Source of the DNA: Bacteroidia bacterium
GTDB taxonomy: Bacteria; Bacteroidota; Bacteroidia; Bacteroidales; Azobacteroidaceae
Assembly: GCA_025996895.1 (NCBI GenBank)
Contig: BNTW01000008.1
Location: forward strand, 1-56,247
Length of the DNA: 56,247 nucleotides
Reading direction: 5' to 3'
Part shown: positions 41,828 through 49,807 of the stretch, piece by piece
How positions within the stretch are numbered: the first letter of the stretch is position 1
Layout: every line of letters starts with the position of its first letter
Position numbers and translations under genes: made by a program
The notes under the pieces: model-generated
What the model was told of the DNA's origin: nothing
The model's database searches: none
What the model saw: only the letters and a program-made list of their open reading frames with translations

Positions 41828-44578
41828 ATGAAAAGAATACTGTTCATAGTTATTTTTATAGCAGGAAGCCTGAATTTTGTATCGGCAGGTCCCTATAATA
41901 TTGCGCCTTTGGCTAAAGCAACCGCTTCATCGGAGATGAGCGGTTGCCCGGGCGGCAATGTCTGCGACGGGCTTATCGGTATTGACGGACAAGGAGAATG
42001 GGTATCGAACAGCACGGTTAATTCCTGGGGAGGCATCACTTATCCCCGTATTAAATTGGAATGGGAACAGGCTCGCAGTATCGACCGCATCATCCTGTAC
42101 GACCGCGCTGTATCTACAAGCCATACCGCCGGAGGCATTTTGCATTTCAGCGACGGCTCGAAGGTACGTGTGCATGCCATTCCAAACAACGGATGGGCGA
42201 AGGCAATAGACTTTCCTGCAAAGAAAATAACCTGGGTGGAGTTTGAAGTAACGGATGGCGACGGACCCAAGCTCGGATTATCGGAAATAGAAGTCTATCC
42301 TTCGCCGGAAGATGCCCCCGATTATGTTTCCTTAGTCAATCCATACATAGAAACCACACGCGGGCGCTACTTCTTTTTCGTTACCGGCAGCCAACCTTTC
42401 GGCATGATTTCAGCGGCGCCGCTTACCCGCAATAAAAACCAGTTAGGCGGCGGATACAATTACAATTCAACGGAAGTGTTGGGTTTTCCGCAAATACATT
42501 GCTGGATGCTGACCGGACCCTCGTTAATGCCCACCACCGGAATCGTAGAACCTGCAAAAGGAGAACAAGCATGGAAATCAGCCTTCTCGCACGAAGGCGA
42601 GATAGTACAACCGGGTTATCATCGTCTTTTTTTGCAGGACTACGGTATCTGGGTAGAACAAACGACAACGGACAGGGTCAGTTTTTACCGGTTTCGCTAC
42701 ACAAAAGACGACATAGCCGATTTGTTACTGAACTTGGGCGGGTATGTGTCCACGGCAACTATGACCGATTGCCGTGTAAGCAAAATAAGCAATACGGAAA
42801 TAGAAGGCTCGGTCAACACCACCGGACGCTTTTGGGGCGGTCCCGACAATGTGCGGGTATTTTTTGTCATGCGATTCGATCGCCCTTTTGAACAGTTGAA
42901 CAGTTGGATAGACAAACACCGGCAAACCGACGTATCCTCTCTTCAAGGCTTGGATGTAAAGGCAAATTTGGGCGATGGCTATTTCAAAAATGCTCCGACC
43001 ACCGGCGTATCGGCAAGATACCAAGTGAAAGCAGGTGATGCGCTTCAAGTGAAATTTGCGATTTCCTATACCAATATCGAAAATGCCCGCAACAATATGG
43101 AAACGGACGGCAACGGATGGGATTTTGACGCTGTGCGCCAAGCCTCACAAAAGGAGTGGAACGAATGGCTGGGACGCATTGATGTGAAAGGCGGCAGCAA
43201 CGCACAACGCATCAAATTCTACACCGACCTGTGGCACGTTCTGCTCGGACGGCATAAATTGGATGATGTATCGGGCGACTATCCCGATTATACGCAAGGC
43301 GAAAGAGTGGGTTCTTTTACTAAAAATGCCCTACTGAAAGTGCGCACACTGCCTAAAAATCCGGATGGAAGCAGTCGTTTCCACTTCTACAATTCCGATG
43401 CCTTTTGGCTGACACAGTGGAATCTGAATATTCTCTGGGGATTAGCATGGCCCGAAGTCTTGGATGATTTCGCCGCTTGTTTGGTACAATACGCCGAAAA
43501 TGGAGGATTGTTGCCGCGCGGACCCAATGCGGGAGGCTATTCCTATATTATGACCGGCTGTCCGGCAACACCGCTCATTGCAAGCGCCTATCAGAAGAAC
43601 ATGCTTACCAAAACAACCGCCGGGCAAGCCTATAAGGTTATGGTCAACAATCACAAGCCGGGAGGTATGTTGGGAGGTGAGAAAGAAATTCAGTTTTACA
43701 TCAACCATGGTTATTATCCGGACAATGCCGGAATAACATTAGAGGCTGCTTTTCAGGATTGGTCGCTGTCGCAGATGGCAGGTAAAATGGGAAAAAAGAA
43801 GGATGCTGCCTATTATCTTAAACGCTCGTCGGGATGGACAACACTGTTCAAACCCGGACAACAGTTGATTTTTCCAAAAGATGAAAAAGGCAACTGGCTG
43901 CACGACGACCCGTTGAGCAATTGGGGTTGGGTAGAGGCAAACGCCTGGCAGGCTACATGGTCGGTATCGCAGGATATACCGAAGTTGGCACAATTGATGG
44001 GAGGCAACGATGCTTTGTGCAACAAATTGAATTATGCTTTTGAACAATCGGAAAAAGACGATTTTGTCTTTGGTTACGGCAGCGGCTATGTCAGCTATGC
44101 CAACCAACCGGGATGTTCCAACGCCCATGTGTTCAACTACGCAGGAAAACCCTGGCTGTCGCAGTATTGGGTGCGTAAAGTACAAAAGCAGGCTTACGGC
44201 GCCACAACGCCCGATGCCGGATACGGCGGACACGATGAAGACCAGGGACAGATGGGCGGCGTGAGTGCTTTGATGTCGCTGGGGTTGTTTAGTTTGCAAG
44301 GAACCTGTTCGCAAAATCCGGTGTATGATATTACAAGTCCGGTATTTGATGAAATTACCATTCAATTAAATCCGGATTATTGTAAAGGAAAGCAATTTAA
44401 AATCAAAGTATATAATAATTCGGATAAAAATTGTTATATCCGGCGAGTTACTTTGAATGGGAAAGAACACAATGGGTTCCAAATAACACATGACGATTAC
44501 AGTGCAGGAGGAACTTTGGAAATATGGCTAAGCCCTGAGCCAAATAAAAACTGGGGTGTAAATAATAGTAATTTTTAA
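41828..44578 (+). CDS. Second GH92 exo-alpha-mannosidase with F5/8-type domain
   Basis: 916 residues: signal peptide (1-20), a discoidin/F5-8-type-C-like beta-sandwich (about 22-160: NIAPLAKATASSEMSG, WVEFEVTDGDGPKLGLSEIEVYP), then GH92. Catalytic segments: WVEANAWQATWSVSQD with Glu703 as proton donor and GHDEDQGQMGGVSAL with Asp803/Asp805. It differs greatly from the first GH92 in both the appended domain and the substrate-contact loops, so a different alpha-mannosyl linkage is likely. It is probably lipid-free and either periplasmic or secreted. The T9SS-type protein starts 12 bases downstream. Confidence 0.93.
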   Translation: MKRILFIVIFIAGSLNFVSAGPYNIAPLAKATASSEMSGCPGGNVCDGLIGIDGQGEWVSNSTVNSWGGITYPRIKLEWEQARSIDRIILYDRAVSTSHTAGGILHFSDGSKVRVHAIPNNGWAKAIDFPAKKITWVEFEVTDGDGPKLGLSEIEVYPSPEDAPDYVSLVNPYIETTRGRYFFFVTGSQPFGMISAAPLTRNKNQLGGGYNYNSTEVLGFPQIHCWMLTGPSLMPTTGIVEPAKGEQAWKSAFSHEGEIVQPGYHRLFLQDYGIWVEQTTTDRVSFYRFRYTKDDIADLLLNLGGYVSTATMTDCRVSKISNTEIEGSVNTTGRFWGGPDNVRVFFVMRFDRPFEQLNSWIDKHRQTDVSSLQGLDVKANLGDGYFKNAPTTGVSARYQVKAGDALQVKFAISYTNIENARNNMETDGNGWDFDAVRQASQKEWNEWLGRIDVKGGSNAQRIKFYTDLWHVLLGRHKLDDVSGDYPDYTQGERVGSFTKNALLKVRTLPKNPDGSSRFHFYNSDAFWLTQWNLNILWGLAWPEVLDDFAACLVQYAENGGLLPRGPNAGGYSYIMTGCPATPLIASAYQKNMLTKTTAGQAYKVMVNNHKPGGMLGGEKEIQFYINHGYYPDNAGITLEAAFQDWSLSQMAGKMGKKKDAAYYLKRSSGWTTLFKPGQQLIFPKDEKGNWLHDDPLSNWGWVEANAWQATWSVSQDIPKLAQLMGGNDALCNKLNYAFEQSEKDDFVFGYGSGYVSYANQPGCSNAHVFNYAGKPWLSQYWVRKVQKQAYGATTPDAGYGGHDEDQGQMGGVSALMSLGLFSLQGTCSQNPVYDITSPVFDEITIQLNPDYCKGKQFKIKVYNNSDKNCYIRRVTLNGKEHNGFQITHDDYSAGGTLEIWLSPEPNKNWGVNNSNF

Positions 44579-44590
44579 TTTTTATTTATC

Positions 44591-45097
44591 ATGAGAAAAA
44601 GTTCGATTAAGAAAGCGGGAATTTTCCTGCTGTTGGGCATGCTCCTGGGAGCGATGCCGGTGAAAAGTCAAAGCTTGTTTGTATATACGACAAGCAGTAC
44701 AACGCCTGAAGAATCATTTCTATTGAGTGATGTGCAGGAACTGACATTTTCAGGTACAAGTGTAGTAGTAAACCACAAGTTCGATGGACCGATAACGTTT
44801 ACTGCTTTGAAATTTTTCAGTTTGAAAAATTTCGAATCAACAGGTATCGCACCTAATCCGAAAACAGAGGTGGCGATAAGTGTGTATCCCAATCCTGCGG
44901 TGACAGATGTGATCGTACACAGTACGACCACCATTACCGGTTTGGGATTGTATAATCTACAGGGACAAAAGTTATTGCAACTTTACCCGGAATCTTTGGA
45001 AGCAACAGTGCCGGTGGCTTCTTATCCGTCCGGCTTGTATATGCTGCAAGTAGCGGATGAATCAGGAATTACAATTAAAAAAATCATTAAAAATTAA
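44591..45097 (+). CDS. Short secreted protein with T9SS type A sorting domain
   Basis: 168 residues: signal peptide ending VKSQS near residue 27, a small beta domain (LFVYTTSSTTPEESFLLSDVQELTFS, about 29-85), and a C-terminal sorting domain (VYPNPAVTDVIVHS, GLYNLQGQKLL, YPSGLYMLQVADESGITIKKIIKN). The last part is a standard type A T9SS signal, which is removed while cargo is placed on the surface. Almost nothing but the small domain would remain. That domain resembles the 50-residue unit at the start of the next two genes' mature or linker regions, so it may be a shared docking or binding module. Function unknown. Confidence 0.8.
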   Translation: MRKSSIKKAGIFLLLGMLLGAMPVKSQSLFVYTTSSTTPEESFLLSDVQELTFSGTSVVVNHKFDGPITFTALKFFSLKNFESTGIAPNPKTEVAISVYPNPAVTDVIVHSTTTITGLGLYNLQGQKLLQLYPESLEATVPVASYPSGLYMLQVADESGITIKKIIKN

Positions 45098-45103
45098 ACA
45101 GTT

Positions 45104-45805
45104 ATGAAAAAGAAATTGACGCTTTATATAATGGCGCTCATGGCGTTGTTATCCACGGGAGCATACGCTCAGGATTATTATGTTTTTACGACAGATGAAG
45201 GCTTAGTGCAAATACCCGGAGACTTGATAGATAGTGTAAAAATTGAAGGCGATGTCTTAAATTTTTACCAAAATAATGCCATTGTTGATTCAAAATTGGT
45301 GGAGAATGTGAAGAGAATTAAATTTGACTTTATTCCAACATCAGCCTACCCTGACGGCATAGCGCACGAACCGGGCAGAGTTGAAGCGGAAGATTTTGAC
45401 AGTGGAGGAATGGATGTAGCTTTCTACAATACAGGTGCATGGTATGAACCGGATAAATCAGATTACAGGGATGGTACAGATGGAGAGACTGCCTATATAT
45501 ATGGTGGTGTTAGCAATGGTTGGATGCTCAATATATCTGACGGCGACTGGTACACCTATACGATTAATGTACCTGAAGACGGATGGTATGATTTTACCTT
45601 CATGAAAAATAGCGGCGGAGCTAACGCTGTAGATCTTTTTATTGATGGTGATGCACTTGGCGAACCAATGTTGTGGCCTGATGTAGGCTGGGGAGACACT
45701 CTAACCGACCCGATAAGTGTTCCTCTTACCGCCGGGATTCATGTGTTAAAAATTCTTGTGCATGGAGGTTCCTTTGTGGATTATTTTGAATTCTCCGCAA
45801 ATTAG
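45104..45805 (+). CDS. Secreted CBM6-like carbohydrate-binding protein
   Basis: 233 residues: signal peptide to AYAQ (residue 23), a 50-residue beta unit (YYVFTTDEGLVQIPGDLIDSV..., 25-75), then a CBM6-type domain (about 84-233) with the usual start EPGRVEAEDFDSGG, DGETAYIY, the aromatic DGDWYTYTINVPEDGWYDFTF and ending HVLKILVHGGSFVDYFEF. CBM6 domains bind glycan chain ends or internal beta-glycans through aromatic residues. There is no catalytic domain. From codon 23 onward the gene is a near copy of the 3' end of the next gene (module 45170-45898). It is followed by a strong hairpin. Confidence 0.85.
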   Translation: MKKKLTLYIMALMALLSTGAYAQDYYVFTTDEGLVQIPGDLIDSVKIEGDVLNFYQNNAIVDSKLVENVKRIKFDFIPTSAYPDGIAHEPGRVEAEDFDSGGMDVAFYNTGAWYEPDKSDYRDGTDGETAYIYGGVSNGWMLNISDGDWYTYTINVPEDGWYDFTFMKNSGGANAVDLFIDGDALGEPMLWPDVGWGDTLTDPISVPLTAGIHVLKILVHGGSFVDYFEFSAN

Positions 45806-45898
45806 ATTCACCACCTGAAAGGAATGTTTTTGTTTTCTGCTTTAAGCAAAACATTCCTTTCTTTTTAGCATTTAAAACGTATGACAAAAAACAATTCT
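45170..45898. repeat. Duplicated 0.7-kb module, copy 1
   Basis: Runs from CAGGATTATTATGTTT through the beta unit, CBM6 domain, stop codon, terminator hairpin and the first six codons of the next gene (ATGACAAAAAACAATTCT). Copy 2 is at 46979-47698. The last 78 bases align at an offset of exactly 1,800 with only a few differences; the coding part has diverged more and has small indels. Confidence 0.85.
45817..45866 (+). terminator. Strong hairpin terminator between CBM6 gene and propeller gene
   Basis: GAAAGGAATGTTTT (45817-45830) pairs perfectly with AAAACATTCCTTTC (45848-45861) around a 17-base loop, followed by TTTTT. A 14-bp stem with a T-run should terminate or attenuate the operon ahead of the propeller gene at 45881. 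Confidence 0.7.
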
Positions 45899-47608
45899 AA
45901 GAAAATTTTATCGGCAATTCTGTTTTGGAGCATCAGTATGGCTCTTTCCGCCCAAATTGCTAAAAGTTGGGACTTTGAGAATGTTGAAATGGACCCGACA
46001 TTTATTACCCGCCTCATGCCGGATTTGGGAAAAGGTATTACCGGTGGCGACGGCAGTATTTCTATCGACCTGAAAAATGGAAGCAGTATGTTTCTTTGGG
46101 GTGATTTCTTTATTGGCGATGTAATTAATAATCAGCGAATAGCATCGTTACCGCCAATCATGGGTAATGCCTTTAGCATTTTGTCGAAAGATACCGTTAT
46201 TTCGTATTATAAAGGGACGCGAGCTAAGCCCTTAGCGTGGTTGCAACCGGAGCCTGTCGGCGGTGATTTTCCTATATGGTATTGGCCGGGTAACGGTTTT
46301 GTGAGAAATGGAATACTGCATCTGTTTATGTCGTCATTTACTAAATCCGGACCCGGTTCGTGGGATTTCGTATATGTTGCCTGCGACTATTTTAGATTGG
46401 ACGCCAATACATTTGAGGTGATTGACAAGCAGAATTTTCCGGCCGCAAACCAATTAAATTGTCATTACGGGCATGCCGTGCTTGACGATGGTGAGTACAT
46501 TTACAGTTATGGTACAATAGGTTTGAACGGAAAGGTGCATATTGCCCGTGCAGAAATGAAAGAAGATAAATTAACGAATTGGCATTTTTTCAACGGACAG
46601 GAATGGACACTCTCAACTGCCGCATCCAAGCCGTTGCAAGGAATTGCAGTCGCCGTATCCGAACAATTCAACGTGTTCAAATACAATGGGAAATATGTTT
46701 TGGTTACTCAAGCAAGGAGTGGAAATACGGTTGTTTCAGCTATTGCAGACAAACCAACAGGCCCGTTTTACAACAAAAAAACAATATTTGAAATCACGGA
46801 ACCATTGGCTGCAAATAAAATGTATGCGTACAACACAATGGTACACCCACAATACTGCGACAACGGCAGAATCCTAATGTGTTACAATGTCAACTGTTTG
46901 GATGTGAATGATCTATATACTAACGCCTCCGGATATCAACCCCGCTTTTTTTGGATGCCGATGGATAAAATATTAAATCAGGATTATTATGTTTCTACAA
47001 AAAATGAAGGTGTAGTGCAAATACCCGGAGACTTGATAGACAGTGTAAAAATTGAAGGCAACACCTCAAATTTTTACATAAATAATGTCGTTGCTAATTC
47101 TATTTTGTTGGAGAATGTGAAAAGCATTAAGTTTGAATTGGAATCTACTCAGGGATCAGCCTATCCGGACGGCATACCGCACGAACCGGGCAGAGTTGAA
47201 GCGGAAGATTTTAACAGTGGAGGAATGGATGTGGCTTTCTACAATACAGGTTTTTGGTATGAACCGGGAGGAGAGTACAGGGATGGTACAGACGGAGAGA
47301 CCGCCTATATATACCCCGGTGCGGGTAGTAGCAACGGGTATTGGATGAATGTAACTGAAGGTGATTGGTATAACTATACGATTAATGTACCTGAAGACGG
47401 ATGGTATGAATTTATTTTCACGCAGTCTGCCTTCTCTGTTTCTTCAGTAGATTTGTTGATAGATGATATCGTAGTTGAAACAATGGAATGGCCTACCGGC
47501 AAAACCCCGGCGGTAAGCATTCTTCTTACCGCCGGGGTTCATGTGTTTAAAATTAGTTTACTGTCGGGTGGTTCCTTTTTTGATTATTTTGAATTCAACA
47601 AAGAATAG
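45881..47608 (+). CDS. Chimeric secreted beta-propeller (DUF4185/DUF5005-like) with CBM6
   Basis: 575 residues in four parts. Residues 1-6 (MTKNNS) come from the end of duplicated module copy 1. Residues 7-34 are a signal peptide and start (KKILSAILFWSISMALSAQ, then IAKSWDFEN) shared almost base for base with the LamG gene at 51007. Residues 35-365 look like a five-bladed beta-propeller of the DUF4185/DUF5005 kind (GKGITGGDGSISIDL, WYWPGNGFVRNGILHLFMSS, YGHAVLDDGEYIYSYG), a glycosidase-related fold. Residues 367-575 are the beta unit and CBM6 domain of module copy 2. Catalytic residues cannot be assigned. The reading frame is intact across all joints, so the chimera is probably expressed. Confidence 0.82.
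   Translation: MTKNNSKKILSAILFWSISMALSAQIAKSWDFENVEMDPTFITRLMPDLGKGITGGDGSISIDLKNGSSMFLWGDFFIGDVINNQRIASLPPIMGNAFSILSKDTVISYYKGTRAKPLAWLQPEPVGGDFPIWYWPGNGFVRNGILHLFMSSFTKSGPGSWDFVYVACDYFRLDANTFEVIDKQNFPAANQLNCHYGHAVLDDGEYIYSYGTIGLNGKVHIARAEMKEDKLTNWHFFNGQEWTLSTAASKPLQGIAVAVSEQFNVFKYNGKYVLVTQARSGNTVVSAIADKPTGPFYNKKTIFEITEPLAANKMYAYNTMVHPQYCDNGRILMCYNVNCLDVNDLYTNASGYQPRFFWMPMDKILNQDYYVSTKNEGVVQIPGDLIDSVKIEGNTSNFYINNVVANSILLENVKSIKFELESTQGSAYPDGIPHEPGRVEAEDFNSGGMDVAFYNTGFWYEPGGEYRDGTDGETAYIYPGAGSSNGYWMNVTEGDWYNYTINVPEDGWYEFIFTQSAFSVSSVDLLIDDIVVETMEWPTGKTPAVSILLTAGVHVFKISLLSGGSFFDYFEFNKE
45899..45982. repeat. 84-bp signal-peptide block, copy 1
   Basis: From AAGAAAATTTTATCGG to TTTGAGAAT; 83 of 84 bases identical to 51013-51096 (a single C/T difference). 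Similarity stops abruptly at both ends. Confidence 0.9.
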
Positions 47609-47698
47609 CAACATCTGAAGGGAATGTTTTGCTCTTCTGCTTTAAGCAAAACATTCCTTTCTTTTTAAAATTTAAAACGTATGACAAAAAACAATTCT
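46979..47698. repeat. Duplicated 0.7-kb module, copy 2
   Basis: Second copy of the beta unit/CBM6/hairpin/start-codon module, joined in frame to the propeller at its left end. At its right end the copied start codon leads only to a 17-codon remnant. Confidence 0.85.
47617..47666 (+). terminator. Hairpin terminator, second copy
   Basis: GAAGGGAATGTTTT (47617-47630) pairs with AAAACATTCCTTTC (47648-47661, one G-T pair), followed by TTTTT. It is a duplicate of the hairpin at 45817 and ends the propeller gene's transcript. Confidence 0.7.
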
Positions 47699-47734
47699 TT
47701 TCCTAAATTATCATGTAATTGGATAAAAAAATAA
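47681..47734 (+). pseudogene. Vestigial start of a truncated gene (17 codons)
   Basis: The duplicated start ATGACAAAAAACAATTCT continues as FPKLSCNWIKK and a stop. It matches the start of the propeller gene for six codons and then diverges at the exact point where the signal-peptide block begins in copy 1. It marks the end of the duplication and is unlikely to be a functional gene. The stretch 47609-47949 holds only this remnant, the hairpin and the AbiE promoter region. Confidence 0.6.
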
Positions 47735-47800
47735 ACGGGTCATGAAACCGGCTCGTCAACAAGTTCTTTGAAATTTTGGTACACGCTTAATTAATTTGGT

Positions 47801-47808
47801 TATCTTTG
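47801..47808 (+). promoter_or_regulatory. Upstream -7 box candidate before abiEi
   Basis: TATCTTTG matches TAnnTTTG; a TTG lies at 47776-47778, 22 bases upstream, slightly longer than usual. It would give a leader of about 135 bases for the AbiE operon. Confidence 0.35.
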
Positions 47809-47917
47809 GTAAACAGGATAGAGAGTGATGACCGGAAGCCAATGTGGGAATAAAGCTGTTTATAAACATATATTGAAAATAATTGCATTTCACCTGCGTT
47901 TATATCCGAAAAATGAC

Positions 47918-47939
47918 TATTTTTGCAGTCGAAATGCAA
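47918..47939 (+). promoter_or_regulatory. AbiE promoter -7 box with overlapping inverted repeat
   Basis: TATTTTTG at 47918-47925 is an exact TAnnTTTG match 25 bases before the abiEi ATG. TTGCA (47923-47927) and TGCAA (47935-47939) form an inverted repeat over the likely transcription start. AbiEi antitoxins repress their own promoter by binding inverted repeats, so this is a candidate site. Confidence 0.4.
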
Positions 47940-47949
47940 GATTGAATGT

Positions 47950-48771
47950 ATGGATAAGAAAGTTAAAATACGCGAATGGATTCTGGAACTCCCCAAAAGA
48001 GGCAGAATCACTTTTTCAACCGATGATATTTACCGACAATATCCTTCCTTGAACAAGGCGACTGTTGCGAGTGTGCTCAAACGGTTAGTTGCCAATGGAA
48101 AGATACAGTCTGTTTGGCACGGTTTTTATGTGGTCGTGCCTGTTGAATATGAGTTGAAAGGCGTTGTTCCGCCTGTCGTTTATATTGACCAACTGATGAA
48201 TTATCTGCACAAAGATTATTACATTGGTCTGTTAAATGCCGCTGCTTTTTATGGTGCAGCCCATCAGCAACCGCAGGAATTTACCGTTATTATCGGCGGA
48301 AAAACTTTGCGCAACAAATTTAAAAACGGAGTGAAAATCAACTTTGTTTCAAAAAAAGATATACCACGCACTTTTATCCGAAAAAATACAACAAAAACAG
48401 GCTATGTATCTGTTTCAAGTCCGGAACTGACGGCTTTGGATTTGTTGTTGTATCAAAAGGAAATTGGCGGTTTAAGCCGAGCCGGTACGGTACTTAACGA
48501 GTTGGTTGAAGAAATGGATTTTAACAAAATCACGCCCGATTTTTTGCAACTTTTTCCTGCTACAATTATACAACGCTTTGGTTATCTGTTAGATGACGTA
48601 TTAGAGCAGGACGACAAGGCTAAAATATTGTTGGAAAAAGTAAAACAAGCGGGAATAAAATTTAGAAAAACAGGACTCAAACCCGAAATTCAAGTCGGTG
48701 AGCCGTCTGAATATAAGCAAAACGAAATTTGGAAAATGATAATTAACGAAGAAATAGAAATAGATGAATGA
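47950..48771 (+). CDS. abiEi: AbiEi-type antitoxin / autorepressor
   Basis: 273 residues from the ATG at 47950 (MDKKVKIREW). An N-terminal winged helix (about 10-65: DIYRQYPSLNKATVASVLKRLVANGKIQSVWHGFYVV) precedes the AbiEi antitoxin domain (about 75-240: YIDQLMNYLHKDYYIGLLNAAAFYG, SSPELTALDLLLY). AbiEi is the antitoxin of type IV toxin-antitoxin systems; it counters the nucleotidyltransferase toxin and represses its own operon. The toxin start overlaps its end by 8 bases. The longer open frame from 47923 would place the start inside the promoter, so it is rejected. The system can act in phage abortive infection or in locus maintenance. Confidence 0.9.
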   Translation: MDKKVKIREWILELPKRGRITFSTDDIYRQYPSLNKATVASVLKRLVANGKIQSVWHGFYVVVPVEYELKGVVPPVVYIDQLMNYLHKDYYIGLLNAAAFYGAAHQQPQEFTVIIGGKTLRNKFKNGVKINFVSKKDIPRTFIRKNTTKTGYVSVSSPELTALDLLLYQKEIGGLSRAGTVLNELVEEMDFNKITPDFLQLFPATIIQRFGYLLDDVLEQDDKAKILLEKVKQAGIKFRKTGLKPEIQVGEPSEYKQNEIWKMIINEEIEIDE

Positions 48772-49582
48772 CAAGATACCGGAATCGGCAATTATAGAAT
48801 GGCGCGAAACTGTGCCTTGGTCGGAAGATGCACAGGTGGAACAGGATTTAATTATTTGCCGTGCATTGACGGCAATTTATCAAGATGAGTTTTTATCGAA
48901 ACGATTGGCTTTTCGCGGCGGGACGGCTTTGCATAAATTGTATCTGTCTCCCCAACCCAGGTACAGTGAAGACATTGACGTAGTGCAGATTATTGCAGAG
49001 CCAATTAAACCAACAATAGACCGTTTGCGTGAAGTTTTATCTTTTTTGGGCGAACCTCGCGTGAAACAAAAAAGAAGTAACAATACGTTGATTTTCAGGG
49101 TAGATTCTTCTATTCCGCCTTTTGTTCCCATTAAACTGAAAATTGAGATAAATTGCAGAGAACATTTTCATGTTTATGACTTTGTGACGAAACATTTCAG
49201 TGTTTCAAATCAATGGTTTTCAGGAGAATGTGGTATTATTACATACCGTTTGGACGAGTTGATTGGAACAAAAGTCAGGGCTTTGTACGAAAGGCGAAAA
49301 GGGCGCGATTTATTCGATTTGTACCGTGCATTGCAGGACGACCGCTTAAATGCGGACAATGTAATGACCTGTTTTCTGAAATATATGGAAAATGAAGATA
49401 AACAGCCATCACATTCGCTCTATACAAGCAATATGAATGACAAACTGAATAATGCCGAATTTTTGGGCGATACAAACAACCTGCTACGCCCTGATACGGT
49501 TTATAACCCAATTACGGCTTATGAAATTGTGAAAGATAATTTGATTGACAAATTGTTGGATTTACCTGCTCTGCAATCCTAA
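48764..49582 (+). CDS. abiEii: AbiEii-type nucleotidyltransferase toxin
   Basis: 272 residues. The nucleotidyltransferase signature is intact: GGTALHKLY (52-60) and RYSEDID (66-72), followed by the later conserved DELIGTKVRALYERRKGRDLFDL region with the basic/acidic motif. AbiEii/MenA-type enzymes add nucleotides to tRNA 3' ends and stop growth; relatives are used in abortive phage infection. It overlaps abiEi by 8 bases. The pair is set between the halves of a polysaccharide locus and shows no link to sugar use. All key residues appear present, so it is likely active. Confidence 0.9.
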   Translation: MNDKIPESAIIEWRETVPWSEDAQVEQDLIICRALTAIYQDEFLSKRLAFRGGTALHKLYLSPQPRYSEDIDVVQIIAEPIKPTIDRLREVLSFLGEPRVKQKRSNNTLIFRVDSSIPPFVPIKLKIEINCREHFHVYDFVTKHFSVSNQWFSGECGIITYRLDELIGTKVRALYERRKGRDLFDLYRALQDDRLNADNVMTCFLKYMENEDKQPSHSLYTSNMNDKLNNAEFLGDTNNLLRPDTVYNPITAYEIVKDNLIDKLLDLPALQS

Positions 49583-49630
49583 CCTGTAATTTCAATAACA
49601 AGTTTTTTGACATATTGTTTACACACTCTT

Positions 49631-49701
49631 GAACCTTGATTTTAATAAGATTTTTAGAATTTCCACGATTATACTTTTTAATCCTGTAAAAATCAAGGTT
49701 C
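49631..49701. repeat. 13-bp inverted repeat downstream of abiEii
   Basis: GAACCTTGATTTT (49631-49643) is the exact reverse complement of 49689-49701, with an AT-rich 45-base interior that itself contains related words (TTTTTAGAATTT, TTTTTAATCCTGTAAAAATC). It resembles the AATCCTGTAAAAATC-type intergenic repeats familiar from Bacteroidetes and may also terminate abiE transcription. Confidence 0.5.
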
Positions 49702-49807
49702 AGACAAAAACAATTTAAGCGTGTACAAAAAAATAATCGGTTCACACGTTTTTTGCGTGTATAACCGCTGTAATTAATAATTTTAAATAAATAATAAAAT
49801 AAAAGCA

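Noticed and set aside
45170..47698. Composite transposon bounded by the two 0.7-kb repeats
   Set aside because: The repeats encode CBM6 protein, not transposase; there are no terminal inverted repeats or target duplications, so tandem duplication/recombination is the simpler view.
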